Assembly (NCBI GenBank): GCA_021786455.1
Contig: JAJYNF010000030.1
Coordinates: 1-6,319, forward strand
Reading direction: 5' to 3'
DNA from: Acidobacteriota bacterium
GTDB taxonomy: Bacteria; Acidobacteriota; Terriglobia; UBA7540
Length of the DNA stretch: 6,319 nt
Below the pieces are notes generated by a model, which was not told the DNA's origin, ran no database searches, and was given only the letters and a program-made list of their open reading frames with translations. The position numbers were made by a program, and so were the translations under genes. Of the stretch, positions 1 through 6,123 are shown in pieces. The first letter of the stretch is position 1. Every line of letters begins with the position of its first letter.

Positions 1-270
1 ACCGGCTATCGGGCCGACCGGTATCTTTTCCCTTTGCTCGGGAAATTTCCGAACCTCTATTTCGACGCCTCCACCTACGTGGCGCACCGGCAACTGGAAA
101 CTTACGTGCAGCGTTTTGGCCCCGAGCGCATCGTCTTTGGCAGCCGCCTGCCACTCTACACGCCCGGCGCGTCGCTTTTCGTTTTGGGCACGGCGCGCAT
201 CAGCGACGACGCCAGACTGGCTATCGCCAGCCTCAACCTGCACCGGCTTCTGAAAGGAGCGACCGCGTGA
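1..270 (+). CDS. Amidohydrolase-2 family protein, C-terminal fragment (cut by the left window edge)
   Basis: The reading frame is open from base 1 to a TGA at 268-270 and gives 89 residues; the true start lies outside the window. The fragment matches the end of an amidohydrolase-2 (PF04909-type) TIM barrel: 'FPNLYFDAS', then 'RFGPERIVFGS', then 'TARISDDA' and a closing 'NLHRLL'. The same order occurs in the next gene ('FLDITGSQSHR', 'RLGAERVLFGSD', 'TARISDAA', 'NFLRLL'), so the two are tandem paralogues. In this fragment the residue after 'FGS' is Arg, not the Asp that normally serves the metal centre of this superfamily. The protein may therefore be a catalytically altered or structural partner of its neighbour, or belong to a subfamily with a different metal site. 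The other ligands are outside the window. It overlaps the next gene by 4 nt (GTGA). The substrate is unknown. Confidence 0.85.
   Translation, partial: TGYRADRYLFPLLGKFPNLYFDASTYVAHRQLETYVQRFGPERIVFGSRLPLYTPGASLFVLGTARISDDARLAIASLNLHRLLKGATA
253..259 (+). promoter_or_regulatory. Shine-Dalgarno site for the second amidohydrolase
   Basis: AAAGGAG lies 7 nt upstream of the GTG at 267-269, inside the last codons of the preceding gene. It is the best ribosome binding site in the window. It supports the GTG start and translational coupling through the GTGA overlap. Confidence 0.75.
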
Positions 271-1097
271 AGTCGCCGATTCCCATCGCCGATTGCCATG
301 GGCACATCGGGGTCCATCCGGATTTTCCCGCTTATCGGTTCAGCGTGGAGCAGATGGTTGAGGCCATGGACCTGCTGAACATTGAGGTGCTTGCCGTGAC
401 CTCCACGCGCGCCTGCTACACGGATTGCCCGCAGGGTAATCGCGAGGTCGCCGAAGCGCTCAAGCAATTCCCTCATAGGTTTCGCGGCTATATCACCGTG
501 AACCCCCGGCCGGGCGGCGAGGCGCTGAAAGAACTCGAGCGGTGGAAACACTTTCACTCGCCGCCACTGGTCAAGCTGCACCCTGCTTTGCATCACTATC
601 CGGTCAACGGGCCTGGCTACCAGCCGATTTGGGAGTACGCGCATCAAACCGAGGCCATCGTGCTCGTTCATACCTGGGACTCCGATCCTGAGTGCTCGCC
701 CTTGCTCCTGCTGGACGTGGCGCGCCGGTTTTCGAAAGCCAAAATCCTGATCGGACATTCTGGCGTCACCTGGCGCGGCTATCTGCAGGCCTGCGAGGTC
801 GCGCGACAAACTGAAAACACCTTCCTGGATATCACCGGCTCGCAAAGCCACCGAACGATTTTGGAAATCCTGGTTGAGCGTCTGGGGGCGGAGCGGGTAC
901 TTTTTGGCTCGGATATGCCTTATCTGGAGGCGGCCATCGGATTGGGCCGGGTGCTCACGGCGCGGATTTCCGACGCGGCCAAGGAGGCCATCCTGCGCGA
1001 AAACTTCTTACGGCTGCTTGGCGAGGAAAGGCCGGGAATGATTCGGCGCGAACCGGCTTCGCCGGCCGAACGACAGGGAGAATCGTCCACGCACTGA
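267..1097 (+). CDS. Amidohydrolase-2 family metal-dependent hydrolase, complete
   Basis: This 276-residue protein is a single-domain TIM-barrel hydrolase of the amidohydrolase-2 family (ACMSD/2-pyrone-4,6-dicarboxylate hydrolase-like; usual length about 260-350). Visible metal and catalytic positions are the N-terminal H-x-H (H11, H13 in 'DCHGH'), 'VKLHP' (K103, H105), 'VLVHTW' (H135), 'IGHSG' (H164) and 'LFGSD' (D216). All are in the expected order, so it should be an active, probably Zn- or Mn-dependent, cytoplasmic enzyme. No signal peptide is present. Family members hydrolyse amides or lactones or decarboxylate, and the sequence does not choose between these. The start is GTG at 267, with a strong SD 7 nt upstream; 'IADCHGH' close to the N-terminus fits that start. 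The tail after about residue 255 is polar and probably disordered. Paralogue of the preceding partial gene, from which it differs by retaining the Asp. Clustering with a transporter, a kinase and a dehydrogenase suggests a catabolic step. Confidence 0.92.
   Translation: MKSPIPIADCHGHIGVHPDFPAYRFSVEQMVEAMDLLNIEVLAVTSTRACYTDCPQGNREVAEALKQFPHRFRGYITVNPRPGGEALKELERWKHFHSPPLVKLHPALHHYPVNGPGYQPIWEYAHQTEAIVLVHTWDSDPECSPLLLLDVARRFSKAKILIGHSGVTWRGYLQACEVARQTENTFLDITGSQSHRTILEILVERLGAERVLFGSDMPYLEAAIGLGRVLTARISDAAKEAILRENFLRLLGEERPGMIRREPASPAERQGESSTH
1042..1070 (+). other. Nested inverted repeat at the 3' end of the amidohydrolase gene
   Basis: TTCGGC (1042-1047) can pair with GCCGAA (1065-1070). Inside it, CCGGC (1053-1057) pairs with GCCGG (1061-1065) around a TTC loop; the two stems compete for base 1065. 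The element lies inside the coding sequence, 35 nt before the next start codon. No T-run follows, so it is not an intrinsic terminator. It could affect mRNA stability or coupling, or be a by-product of GC-rich codons. Confidence 0.35.
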
Positions 1098-1100
1098 AGG
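1096..1100 (+). promoter_or_regulatory. Weak Shine-Dalgarno site for the Gfo/Idh/MocA gene
   Basis: GAAGG overlaps the TGA stop (1095-1097) of the upstream gene. It is 4 nt from the ATG at 1105 but 10 nt from a second in-frame ATG at 1111. The spacing therefore slightly favours 1111, which would remove only Met-Val from the N-terminus. Confidence 0.4.
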
Positions 1101-1104
1101 CAAA

Positions 1105-2169
1105 ATGGTCATGGAACGTGTACGCATCGGAGTTATCGGCCTTGGAATCATGGGGGAACTTTACGCCCGGATTTATTCCACGCATCCCCTGGCGGAATTG
1201 GTGGCGGTTTCGACACGGCGGCAGGAGCGCCTGGCCGAAGTCGCGAAGCGGACCGGCGTAAAGAACACGTACACGGATTACCGCAAAATGCTGGAGCGAA
1301 ACGATCTGGACGCCGTCGTGGTGGCAACACCCGACTCCTTTCACTTCCAGCCGGCTCGGGCCGTGCTGGAGTCCGGCCGTCACGTTTTGGTGGAAAAGCC
1401 GCTGACGACCCGGGTGGACGAAGCCGACGAGCTGCTCCGCATCGCACAGCGCCGGGGGCGAAAAATCCAGGTGGCCTTCAACCACCGATGGCTCTCGCCC
1501 TACCAGCAGGCGAAAGCGGCGCTCGTGTCGGGCAAAATCGGACAGCCGCTGGCTGCTTACGCCCGCAAGAACGACACCATCTTTGTCCCCACAGAGTACA
1601 TTTCATGGGCCGGCCAGACGACCTCAGCCTGGTTCCTCTCCTCCCATGATGTGGACCTGATCCGCTGGCTTCTTGAGGCGGAGCCCGTCGAGGCTCGGGC
1701 GCTGGGCCGCAAGGAGGTCCTCGCCGCGCGCGGTATCCCCACCTATGACGTCATCCAAGCCCAGGTGAAATTTTCCTCCGGGGCCTTTGCAACCTTTGAG
1801 TCGGCCTGGATCTACCCCAACACATTTCCCAGCATCGTGGATTCCTTCGTAGAAGTCCTGGCCACGGCCGGGCACATCCACATGGACCGCAAGTACGAAT
1901 CTATCGAGGTGAGCAGCAAGGATTCTTTCAGCTACCCGAAAGGATTCTTGACCGGCGAAATCTTCGGACGCGTGCGCGGCGCCTTCCCTTCCTGCCTGGA
2001 AGATTTCCTTTTCGCGGTTCGCGAGGATACCGCGCCCCATGTCACCGGGCTCGATGGACGTCAGGTCACCGCGGCCCTGGAAGCCATCCATCAGTCGCTC
2101 GAAACCGGAAGCAGCGAACCCGTTCGCCCCCTTCCTGCCGATCTTCAAGCTGCCTATGCGCGCCGCTGA
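1105..2169 (+). CDS. Gfo/Idh/MocA family NAD(P)-dependent oxidoreductase
   Basis: This 354-residue protein has the two-domain layout of the family (usual length about 330-400). Residues 6-125 form a Rossmann domain starting 'VRIGVIGLGIMG' (dinucleotide loop G12-x-G14-x-x-G17), with 'VVVATPDSFH' at 71-80 and the signature 'EKP' at 97-99 (catalytic Lys98). Residues 126-345 form the alpha/beta substrate domain; 'SSHDVDLIRWLL' (179-190) carries the usual His181/Asp184 pair near the active site. It should oxidise, reduce or epimerise a sugar, cyclitol or sugar acid in the cytoplasm. The sequence does not fix the substrate or the NAD/NADP preference. The start is either ATG 1105 or ATG 1111; the coordinates give the longer form. 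It lies 7 nt after the amidohydrolase and overlaps the transporter gene by 14 nt, which supports one transcript. No truncation or missing core residue was seen. Confidence 0.93.
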   Translation: MVMERVRIGVIGLGIMGELYARIYSTHPLAELVAVSTRRQERLAEVAKRTGVKNTYTDYRKMLERNDLDAVVVATPDSFHFQPARAVLESGRHVLVEKPLTTRVDEADELLRIAQRRGRKIQVAFNHRWLSPYQQAKAALVSGKIGQPLAAYARKNDTIFVPTEYISWAGQTTSAWFLSSHDVDLIRWLLEAEPVEARALGRKEVLAARGIPTYDVIQAQVKFSSGAFATFESAWIYPNTFPSIVDSFVEVLATAGHIHMDRKYESIEVSSKDSFSYPKGFLTGEIFGRVRGAFPSCLEDFLFAVREDTAPHVTGLDGRQVTAALEAIHQSLETGSSEPVRPLPADLQAAYARR

Positions 2170-3913
2170 CCTCACGGTTCTCGCCGCCTACTTCCTGACC
2201 ATGCTCGGCGTGGGGCTTGTCTATGCCCCCCACATGAAGTCTCTGGACTTGTATTTCGCAGGCGGCAAGCAACTGCCCTGGTGGATCGGCGGAGTCTCAT
2301 TCGTGATGTCCTACGTCAGCGCCCTTTCCATCGTCGTGTACGCCGGCTTGGGCTACGCCGATGGCGCGGTGGCGCTGGCCATTTACTGGACCACGGTCCC
2401 GGCAACCCTCCTGATCACCTGGCTTCTGGCGCGGCGCTGGCGTCGGGCGGGGATCATCACCCCCGTCGAATTCCTGGAAGCCCGCTTTTCGCCCGCCATC
2501 CGGCAGGTGTTCGCCTGGTCCGGAATTCCTCTCAAGATTCTCGACGAGGGATTGAAGATCGTGGCCATCGGCATTTTCGTTTCCACCGGACTGGGAATTT
2601 CGCCCTTCGCAGCCATGAGTGTAGTGGCGGTGATTACTCTGGTCTATACGGTATTGGGCGGGCTGTGGGCCGCGGTCATCACCGACTTCGTGCAGTTCGT
2701 TCTGGTCACGACGGCGATTATCCTGCTGGCGCCGCTGGCCTGGCACGCCGCGGGAGGATGGCCTGGGTTGGCGGCGGCTGTTCCACCGGGATTCTTCCAT
2801 CCCACCACGGCTCGTTATCACTGGAGCTATCTGGGCGCGTTCCTGGTTCTCAGCGTCCTGTCGCTTGCTGGGAACTGGTCCCTGATCCAGAAGTTTTATG
2901 CCGCACGCACCGAGCGCGACTGCCGCAGAACGGGTTGGCTGGCCAGCTTGCTTTTCTTCCTTCTGCCCCCGCTTTGGATTTTGACCGGCATGTTGGCACG
3001 CGCTTTTATTCCCTTCGGCCGCTTCGATCCGCAAACCATTTACGCCCGCGTGGGGATGAGGCTGCTTCCTCCGGGCATGTTTGGACTGGTGGTGGCCGCG
3101 CTGTTCGCAGCCACGATGTCGGTCCTGGCCTCCGGCTACAACGTCGTCGCGGCCGTGCTGACGGTGGACGTTCACCAGCGATGGGTGCATCCACAGGCCG
3201 GCTGGCGCGAACTGATGTGGGTGGGAAGAATCTTGACGGCGGTCGGAGCTGTCGGCACGCTCGCCATCGCCCTGACCGTCACCTATTTCCACTGGACGAT
3301 TTTCAACACCATGGTCACTGCCTTCGGTTTCTTCCTGCCCCCTACGGTGTTGCCGATGCTGGCGGGTCTCCTCAGCCGCCGGCTGTCAGCCGGCGGCGCA
3401 TTGGCAGGATTTTTCGCCGGAATCGCATCCGGCCTTGTTTTTCTGCTCGATTTGGCAGTCAGGAAACCCACCAACGTGGGTGAGTTTCAGGCCATCAGCA
3501 TCGTAGTCCCCACGGTCATTACGACGTTGGTCCTGTTCATCGCCGCTCGCTACTTTCCGGTGGCCGGCGAGGCGCGGGAACGCGCCGAAAGGTTTTTCGC
3601 CCGCCTCAGCCAGCCCAGTCGGATTCCTGCCGGTGAAATTCCCAGCCCTGCGCCCATTGCGGGCACGATCATTGCCGTTATGGGAGTGGTTTTGCTGGCG
3701 CTGAGTTCCGGCTTCCTTCCCTTTTCCAGGAATTTCCTCACCATGGGAACGGGAGGCGCTTTCGTTCTGATCGGAGCGGCGATGATAAAATTCCGCCGGC
3801 GCGCGGGCAGCGAACGCTCGACTGTGGAATCAAACTCCGCGACGCACCCGGCGGCTTCAGCAACGCCGCCGACAGACGACCTTGGGGGAACAGGCTGGCG
3901 TACAAGATTCTAA
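2156..3913 (+). CDS. Sodium:solute symporter (SSS) family transporter
   Basis: The 585-residue inner-membrane protein has about 14 hydrophobic segments, the first at residues 4-23 and the last near 531-546, followed by a polar tail (547-585). Family hallmarks are 'YFAGGKQLPWWIGGVSF' (33-49), 'YTVLGGLWAAVITDFVQ' (164-180) and the TM-core motif 'AALFAATMSVLASGYN' (314-329). Size and order fit SSS carriers (PutP/SGLT/sialic acid type) that couple solute uptake to Na+. The second hydroxyl of the usual Na2-site pair (S340/T341 in PutP) appears to be Val323, so ion coupling may differ. I chose ATG 2156 because family sequence begins there. The frame stays open to ATG 2039, but that would add 39 residues that merely re-read the end of the preceding gene. 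There is no clear SD before 2156, so translation is probably coupled through the 14-nt overlap. The substrate is unknown; context suggests a sugar or amino-sugar derivative. Confidence 0.93.
   Translation: MRAADLTVLAAYFLTMLGVGLVYAPHMKSLDLYFAGGKQLPWWIGGVSFVMSYVSALSIVVYAGLGYADGAVALAIYWTTVPATLLITWLLARRWRRAGIITPVEFLEARFSPAIRQVFAWSGIPLKILDEGLKIVAIGIFVSTGLGISPFAAMSVVAVITLVYTVLGGLWAAVITDFVQFVLVTTAIILLAPLAWHAAGGWPGLAAAVPPGFFHPTTARYHWSYLGAFLVLSVLSLAGNWSLIQKFYAARTERDCRRTGWLASLLFFLLPPLWILTGMLARAFIPFGRFDPQTIYARVGMRLLPPGMFGLVVAALFAATMSVLASGYNVVAAVLTVDVHQRWVHPQAGWRELMWVGRILTAVGAVGTLAIALTVTYFHWTIFNTMVTAFGFFLPPTVLPMLAGLLSRRLSAGGALAGFFAGIASGLVFLLDLAVRKPTNVGEFQAISIVVPTVITTLVLFIAARYFPVAGEARERAERFFARLSQPSRIPAGEIPSPAPIAGTIIAVMGVVLLALSSGFLPFSRNFLTMGTGGAFVLIGAAMIKFRRRAGSERSTVESNSATHPAASATPPTDDLGGTGWRTRF
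3375..3397 (+). repeat. Perfect 10-bp inverted repeat inside the symporter gene
   Basis: GCCGCCGGCT (3375-3384) and AGCCGGCGGC (3388-3397) are exact reverse complements separated by the 3-nt loop GTC. The hairpin lies in codons for a short polar loop (around residues 407-414) between two membrane segments. A T5 run (3410-3414) follows 12 nt later, too far away for a standard intrinsic terminator. It could be a transcription or translation pause site, or a REP-like insertion kept in frame. Confidence 0.55.
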
Positions 3914-3925
3914 GGCGCAAGCAAT

Positions 3926-3929
3926 GAGG
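3926..3929 (+). promoter_or_regulatory. Shine-Dalgarno site for the BadF-type kinase
   Basis: GAGG lies 8 nt before ATG 3938 within the 24-nt gap that follows the symporter stop. The gap is too short to hold a separate promoter and terminator. Confidence 0.5.
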
Positions 3930-3937
3930 CAGCGGGC

Positions 3938-4942
3938 ATGCCAAAAGCCTTGTGGGCAAGTTCTGAATATTTTCTGATCGCCGATTCCGGCGCCACGCAC
4001 ACGCGCGCCTGCCTCGCTAGCCCGGGTGGAGAGATCATCCGTTATACCGTGACAGGCCCCGGAAACGCTTTTGCAGTGGGCTGGTCGAGGGCGCTCACCA
4101 GCCTCCGCGAAGCACTTGGGACGGCGCTTCACTCAGTCAAGCCCGTTGGGGTAGCCGTCTTGGGTAGTGCCAGCGTGGACCAGCATGGTGAGGGAAGTTC
4201 GCGGATTGCAGACTCAGTGCGGCAACTTCTGCCCCGCGCGACCCTAAAAGTACTCGGCGACATGCGCATCGCCCTCGAAGGGGCGTTCGCTGGCGGCCCG
4301 GGCATCGTCATTGTCAGCGGGACCGGTTCGGTAATATTCGGAAAGGCCGACGAGTCAAGATACGTGCAGGTCGGCGGGTGGGGTGCGCTGTTCGGCGATG
4401 AAGGCAGCGCGCAATGGATCGCCCGCGAGGCTTTGCGGCGCGCCGCCCATGCTGTGGACGGCATCGGCCCGGCCACTCGATTGCCGAGGGCCTTCCAGAA
4501 ACATTTCGGCGCCCACACGTTTCAGAATCTTCTTCCCGTGATCTATCAGGATCCGAGCCCGGCCTCGTTGGGAGTCTTGGCAGTCTTGGTGGTTCGCCTG
4601 GCCTCAACAGGTGACCGTGTGGCGCGAACGATTCTTCGGCAAGCAGGCGAGGCGTTGGCCGTTCAGGCCGCCGCGGCGGCACGAAGACTTCCTTTGGTGC
4701 AGGCGCGGGTAAGCTGTCAGGGTTCGGTTTTCAGCGCCGGGAAAATTATTCTCCAGCCGTTGCGCCAGACATTGAAGAAGCTCTGTCCAGACGCCCGGCT
4801 GGTGCCGGCCATTCTGCCGCCGCTCGGGGGCGCCTGGTTACTGGCGCTCCAGACGGCCGGAATGACTCCCACCCGCGAGGCCATCGCGGTTTTTCACCGG
4901 AACTACCATGCGGTCTTTGAAGGCCGGTTGGGCAAAAGCTGA
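3938..4942 (+). CDS. BadF/BadG/BcrA/BcrD-family ATPase, N-acetylglucosamine-kinase-like
   Basis: The 334-residue protein is an ASKHA-fold sugar kinase (N-acetylglucosamine kinases and relatives are about 300-345 residues). Phosphate-1 is 'ADSGATHTRACL' (15-26; D16 binds Mg-ATP). The likely catalytic base is D108 in 'LGDMRIAL'. Phosphate-2 is 'IVSGTGSV' (125-132). The family signature 'GGWGALFGDEGSAQWIA' spans 146-162. 'QGSVF' (261-265) and 'PPLGGAWLLAL' (294-304) supply the adenosine side. Positions matching the GlcNAc contacts of human NAGK seem to be kept: N43 in 'GPGNAF', D108, T129, W148 and D154. That favours ATP-dependent phosphorylation of an amino sugar or similar sugar in the cytoplasm. 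The cysteines expected in the [4Fe-4S] activators of dehydratases and benzoyl-CoA reductase are not in a cluster here, which argues against that branch. GAGG lies 8 nt before ATG 3938. The 3' end overlaps the next gene by 35 nt. Confidence 0.88.
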   Translation: MPKALWASSEYFLIADSGATHTRACLASPGGEIIRYTVTGPGNAFAVGWSRALTSLREALGTALHSVKPVGVAVLGSASVDQHGEGSSRIADSVRQLLPRATLKVLGDMRIALEGAFAGGPGIVIVSGTGSVIFGKADESRYVQVGGWGALFGDEGSAQWIAREALRRAAHAVDGIGPATRLPRAFQKHFGAHTFQNLLPVIYQDPSPASLGVLAVLVVRLASTGDRVARTILRQAGEALAVQAAAAARRLPLVQARVSCQGSVFSAGKIILQPLRQTLKKLCPDARLVPAILPPLGGAWLLALQTAGMTPTREAIAVFHRNYHAVFEGRLGKS

Positions 4943-6122
4943 GATTACTCCGCCGCCGGGTTATCCCATGGCAGGATACGTCCGACGCAAAGGGATGGCG
5001 ACGGGTGTGCTTCACCCGCTTTATACCCGCGCGCTGGTTCTCGAATGCGGCGAACGCACTCTTGCTATCGTGATTGCGGAGCTGTTGCTCTTCTCCGACC
5101 GCTGGGCGCGGCGCCTCCGCCCGATCCTGGCGAGATCGCTGGGCGTGCCCGCCTCACATATTATCCTTGCCGCCACCCACACCCATTCGGGACCGCTGAT
5201 TGATACGACGCCCTTCGACGTTGCCTCACCGGTCTCTGCGCCGCCCCGGCCCACCTACGCGCGTTTTCTTGAGCGGACAATCTCGATGGCCGTTCGGGAA
5301 GCAGCCGAAAGGATGCAGCCTGTCGAGCCTGCCTTGGCGCGGGTTGTCATTCGGGGCGTTGCTTCGGATCGCAATCGGCCGAGAAATTTCCTCTCGCAGC
5401 CGCTTTATCTGCTCCGCCTCTCCGGACGCTCCGGAACGGCGTTGTTGGGCGTTTACGGCTGCCACTCCACGGTCCTCGGCTACCAAAACACACGCTTTTC
5501 AGGGGATCTGTTGGGCCGCCTGACGCAGCGATTGGAGCCGCAAGGCGGGTTTGCGCTCATCGCCTGCGGCGCCGCCGCGAACATCAGCACCCGATTCACC
5601 CGGCGAAATCAGTCCGCACAGGAGCTTGAGCGCCTGAGTCTTCTGTTGGCTCGCCAGGCCAAGCGCGCCATTTATAAGCCGCTCGGCGTCGAGTCTCTGG
5701 TTGTGCGCGAAACCAGCTTGGCGCTTAAGTTCCGCCAGCTTCCGCCAACTCAACCCAAGGCCCCACCTGCCGCGGGCCGCTTGGCAGAAGCCGCCGAGGA
5801 GGCGCGCGAGAATCTTCGGAGCTTGCGGAGAGTCCGAAAGCCTGGGCAGGCGCGCGCCGCCTATCCACTCACGCAGATCAAACTGGGCGGAGTTTCCTGG
5901 CTGGCGATGCCTTTCGAAATCGGTTCGGAAACGGGTGAATTCCTTTGGCGCCGCGCCCGGCTTATCCCGCTCGGCTACGCGAACGGCTACGGCGGATATG
6001 TTCCGCCCTTCGGCGCCTCCCCACACGATTACGAAGTTATTTCTTCGCCCTTCACGCGCCAAGCCGACTGGCAATTGCGCCGCGCGGCGCGGCGCCTTGC
6101 TTCCCGTCCGTCACGGACCTAG
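4908..6122 (+). CDS. Neutral/alkaline non-lysosomal ceramidase N-terminal domain protein
   Basis: The 404-residue protein matches the catalytic domain of neutral ceramidases (PF04734): 'AGWAKAEITPPPG' at 6-18, 'ATHTHSGP' (89-96; H91 and H93), 'GCHSTVLG' (H186), 'FSGDLLG' (197-203), the loop 'GAAANISTRF' (221-230), 'MPFEIGSETGE' (E337) and 'NGYGGYVPP' (Y361/Y364). These fit the His, His, Glu, Tyr zinc set known from Pseudomonas ceramidase, and S227 aligns with its active-site Ser. The loop usually reads G-D before the hydrophobic residue and Ser/Thr; here it is A-N. There is no signal peptide, unlike the secreted ceramidases, and no room for their C-terminal Ig-like domain (about 650-700 residues in all), so it is probably a cytoplasmic amidase on an imported compound rather than a true ceramidase. 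ATG 4908 is the only start that keeps the N-terminal motif; it overlaps the kinase gene by 35 nt and has no clear SD. The C-terminus is Arg/Ala-rich. Confidence 0.85.
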   Translation: MRSLKAGWAKAEITPPPGYPMAGYVRRKGMATGVLHPLYTRALVLECGERTLAIVIAELLLFSDRWARRLRPILARSLGVPASHIILAATHTHSGPLIDTTPFDVASPVSAPPRPTYARFLERTISMAVREAAERMQPVEPALARVVIRGVASDRNRPRNFLSQPLYLLRLSGRSGTALLGVYGCHSTVLGYQNTRFSGDLLGRLTQRLEPQGGFALIACGAAANISTRFTRRNQSAQELERLSLLLARQAKRAIYKPLGVESLVVRETSLALKFRQLPPTQPKAPPAAGRLAEAAEEARENLRSLRRVRKPGQARAAYPLTQIKLGGVSWLAMPFEIGSETGEFLWRRARLIPLGYANGYGGYVPPFGASPHDYEVISSPFTRQADWQLRRAARRLASRPSRT

Positions 6123-6123
6123 C

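Noticed and set aside
156..851. 231-codon antisense open frame opposite the amidohydrolase pair
   Set aside because: It spans the junction of two well-supported genes on the other strand and shows no family motif.
2039..2155. N-terminal extension of the symporter from ATG 2039
   Set aside because: The 39 residues are an out-of-frame reading of the dehydrogenase C-terminus, are Pro/Ser-rich, and precede the usual family start at the first membrane helix.
2297..3292. 331-codon antisense open frame opposite the symporter
   Set aside because: Composition is Gln/Arg/His/Gly-rich and lacks any recognisable fold or start signal. Antisense shadow.
2281..3483. 400-codon open frame on the + strand in a different frame within the symporter gene
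   Set aside because: Very rich in Arg, Gly, His and Pro, with no domain motif, and it fully overlaps a protein with clear SSS signatures. It is a shadow caused by high G+C.
3850..3870. GGCGGC / GCCGCC inverted repeat with a 9-nt loop near the symporter 3' end, considered as a terminator
   Set aside because: Only 6 bp, a long loop, no T-run, and it lies inside the coding sequence; the next gene follows after 24 nt.
3938..4942. Possibility that the BadF-family protein is an activator of 2-hydroxyacyl-CoA dehydratase or benzoyl-CoA reductase
   Set aside because: Its signature and the apparent GlcNAc-contact residues match the sugar kinase branch, the [4Fe-4S] cysteines are absent, and no dehydratase or reductase subunits lie nearby.
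5499..6074. 191-codon antisense open frame opposite the ceramidase-like gene
   Set aside because: The + strand protein has conserved zinc-site motifs across this whole stretch; the antisense product has none.
6106..6118. GTCCG-TCA-CGGAC hairpin considered as an intrinsic terminator of the operon
   Set aside because: The stem is 5 bp and no T-tract follows, so it does not meet the usual pattern; it is mentioned only as part of the operon end.
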